A model generated the notes under the pieces. That model worked only from the letters and a program-made list of their open reading frames with translations, made no database searches and was not told where the DNA came from. Positions 40,511 through 40,872 of a stretch of 40,872 bases of DNA are shown one piece after another. Location of the stretch: assembly GCA_017462015.1 (NCBI GenBank), contig JAFTRX010000057.1, positions 1 through 40,872 of the forward strand, given 5' to 3'. The position numbers and the translations under genes are program-made. Position 1 is the stretch's first letter, and each line of letters starts with the position of its first letter. This DNA is from Lentisphaeria bacterium. Its GTDB lineage: Bacteria; Verrucomicrobiota; Lentisphaeria; Victivallales; Victivallaceae.

Positions 40511-40872
40511 ATGAATAATGTATCACAGCAACAAGAAAAAATCTACTTCGGTTTAGATATTTCTCAAAAAACTATTGAAATTTTTGTTTTAAAAGGTGAA
40601 AAAGGTGTCTCTGTTGGCAAAATTTCAAACACCCAAAAAAGTTTGAATGAATTTTTTGATAAAGTACCTGTTCCGTCTGAATCAATAGTTGTTGCCCTTG
40701 AAACCGGCACGCACTCTGCTTGGATCAGCCGTTTACTTGAAGCTCGTGGATATGATGTTATTGTTGCGCACGCCCGGGATTTGGCGTTCATTTATAAAGG
40801 TGATAAAAAAAGTGATCGAATAGATGCTGAAAAATTAGCTCGAATGGCTCGAGCAGATAAAAAACTACTGCA
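40511..40872 (+). mobile_element. IS110-family transposase, 5' part (cut by window end)
   Basis: An open frame from the ATG at 40511 to the window edge, 120 residues. It shows the N-terminal RuvC-like DEDD domain of IS110 transposases (Piv family): Asp16 in YFGLDISQKT, Glu64 in VALETGTHSAW, and Asp102/Asp105 in KKSDRIDAEKLARMARAD. The C-terminal domain with the catalytic Ser lies outside the window, so intactness cannot be judged. It sits 145 bp after a REP-like repeat, a kind of target known for IS110/IS1111 elements. Confidence 0.92.

Overview
The window reads as chromosome of a Lentisphaerota-type bacterium (Victivallales-like, inferred). The signs are two pseudopilins with the FTLIELL...IAIIAILAA methylation segment and a C-terminal 'CDGH/WDGH' end, each heading an operon of secreted carbohydrate-active proteins, plus DUF4838, GH123/DUF4091-like, heparinase II/III, SGNH esterase and FAD-oxidoreductase genes typical of that phylum's polysaccharide-degrading members. 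Promoters are AT-rich with TATATT -10 boxes, and the spacers carry several families of small dispersed repeats.

Layout. 1-141: repeat family A and the 3' end of a small membrane-protein gene (minus). 708-4721: a short division/cell-wall cluster, mraZ-rsmH-ftsL-ftsI, behind a promoter carrying four TAGG boxes at exact 10-bp spacing; it stops after ftsI. 4738-11210: a pseudopilin, a DUF4838 protein and a GH123-like protein in one operon. 11210-11500: repeat family B. 11558-13969: the aromatic amino acid operon aroF-pheA, preceded by a complete classical attenuator with a 26-residue leader peptide containing six Phe and four Tyr. 14084-16336: a large orphan lipoprotein; then a repeat-C hairpin and a minus-strand lipoprotein metallophosphoesterase.

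17560-25899: divergent and small transcription units: a propeller-like exported protein with a Cys-phosphatase, a large membrane protein (minus), an exported jelly-roll-like protein, an AraC regulator divergent from a 2[4Fe-4S] ferredoxin plus FAD oxidoreductase (with a 21-bp-spaced direct repeat between them), and an SGNH acetylesterase. 25900-26508 holds a 249-bp MITE-like copy of repeat C and a full copy of repeat B. 26509-28314 is a cytoplasmic heparinase II/III-like gene bracketed by a perfect 43-bp inverted repeat. 35301-28372 (minus) is a three-gene operon: a 1761-residue RTX/FN3 surface or secreted protein, a DUF3089 alpha/beta hydrolase and a small membrane protein. 35302-36132 is a long AT-rich spacer ending in a hairpin-rich leader. 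36133-38719 is the second pseudopilin-hydrolase pair, and 38838-40238 an Ntn-hydrolase. The right end carries an inverted copy of repeat A, a terminator, and the 5' part of an IS110-family transposase.

Most promising for follow-up: the aroF-pheA attenuator; the repeated pairing of pseudopilins with secreted hydrolases, including one with an unusual structured leader; the MraZ-type TAGG operator; and repeat family C, whose long hairpin is kept by paired (compensatory) base changes between copies. All functional calls are from reading the sequence; no searches were run.
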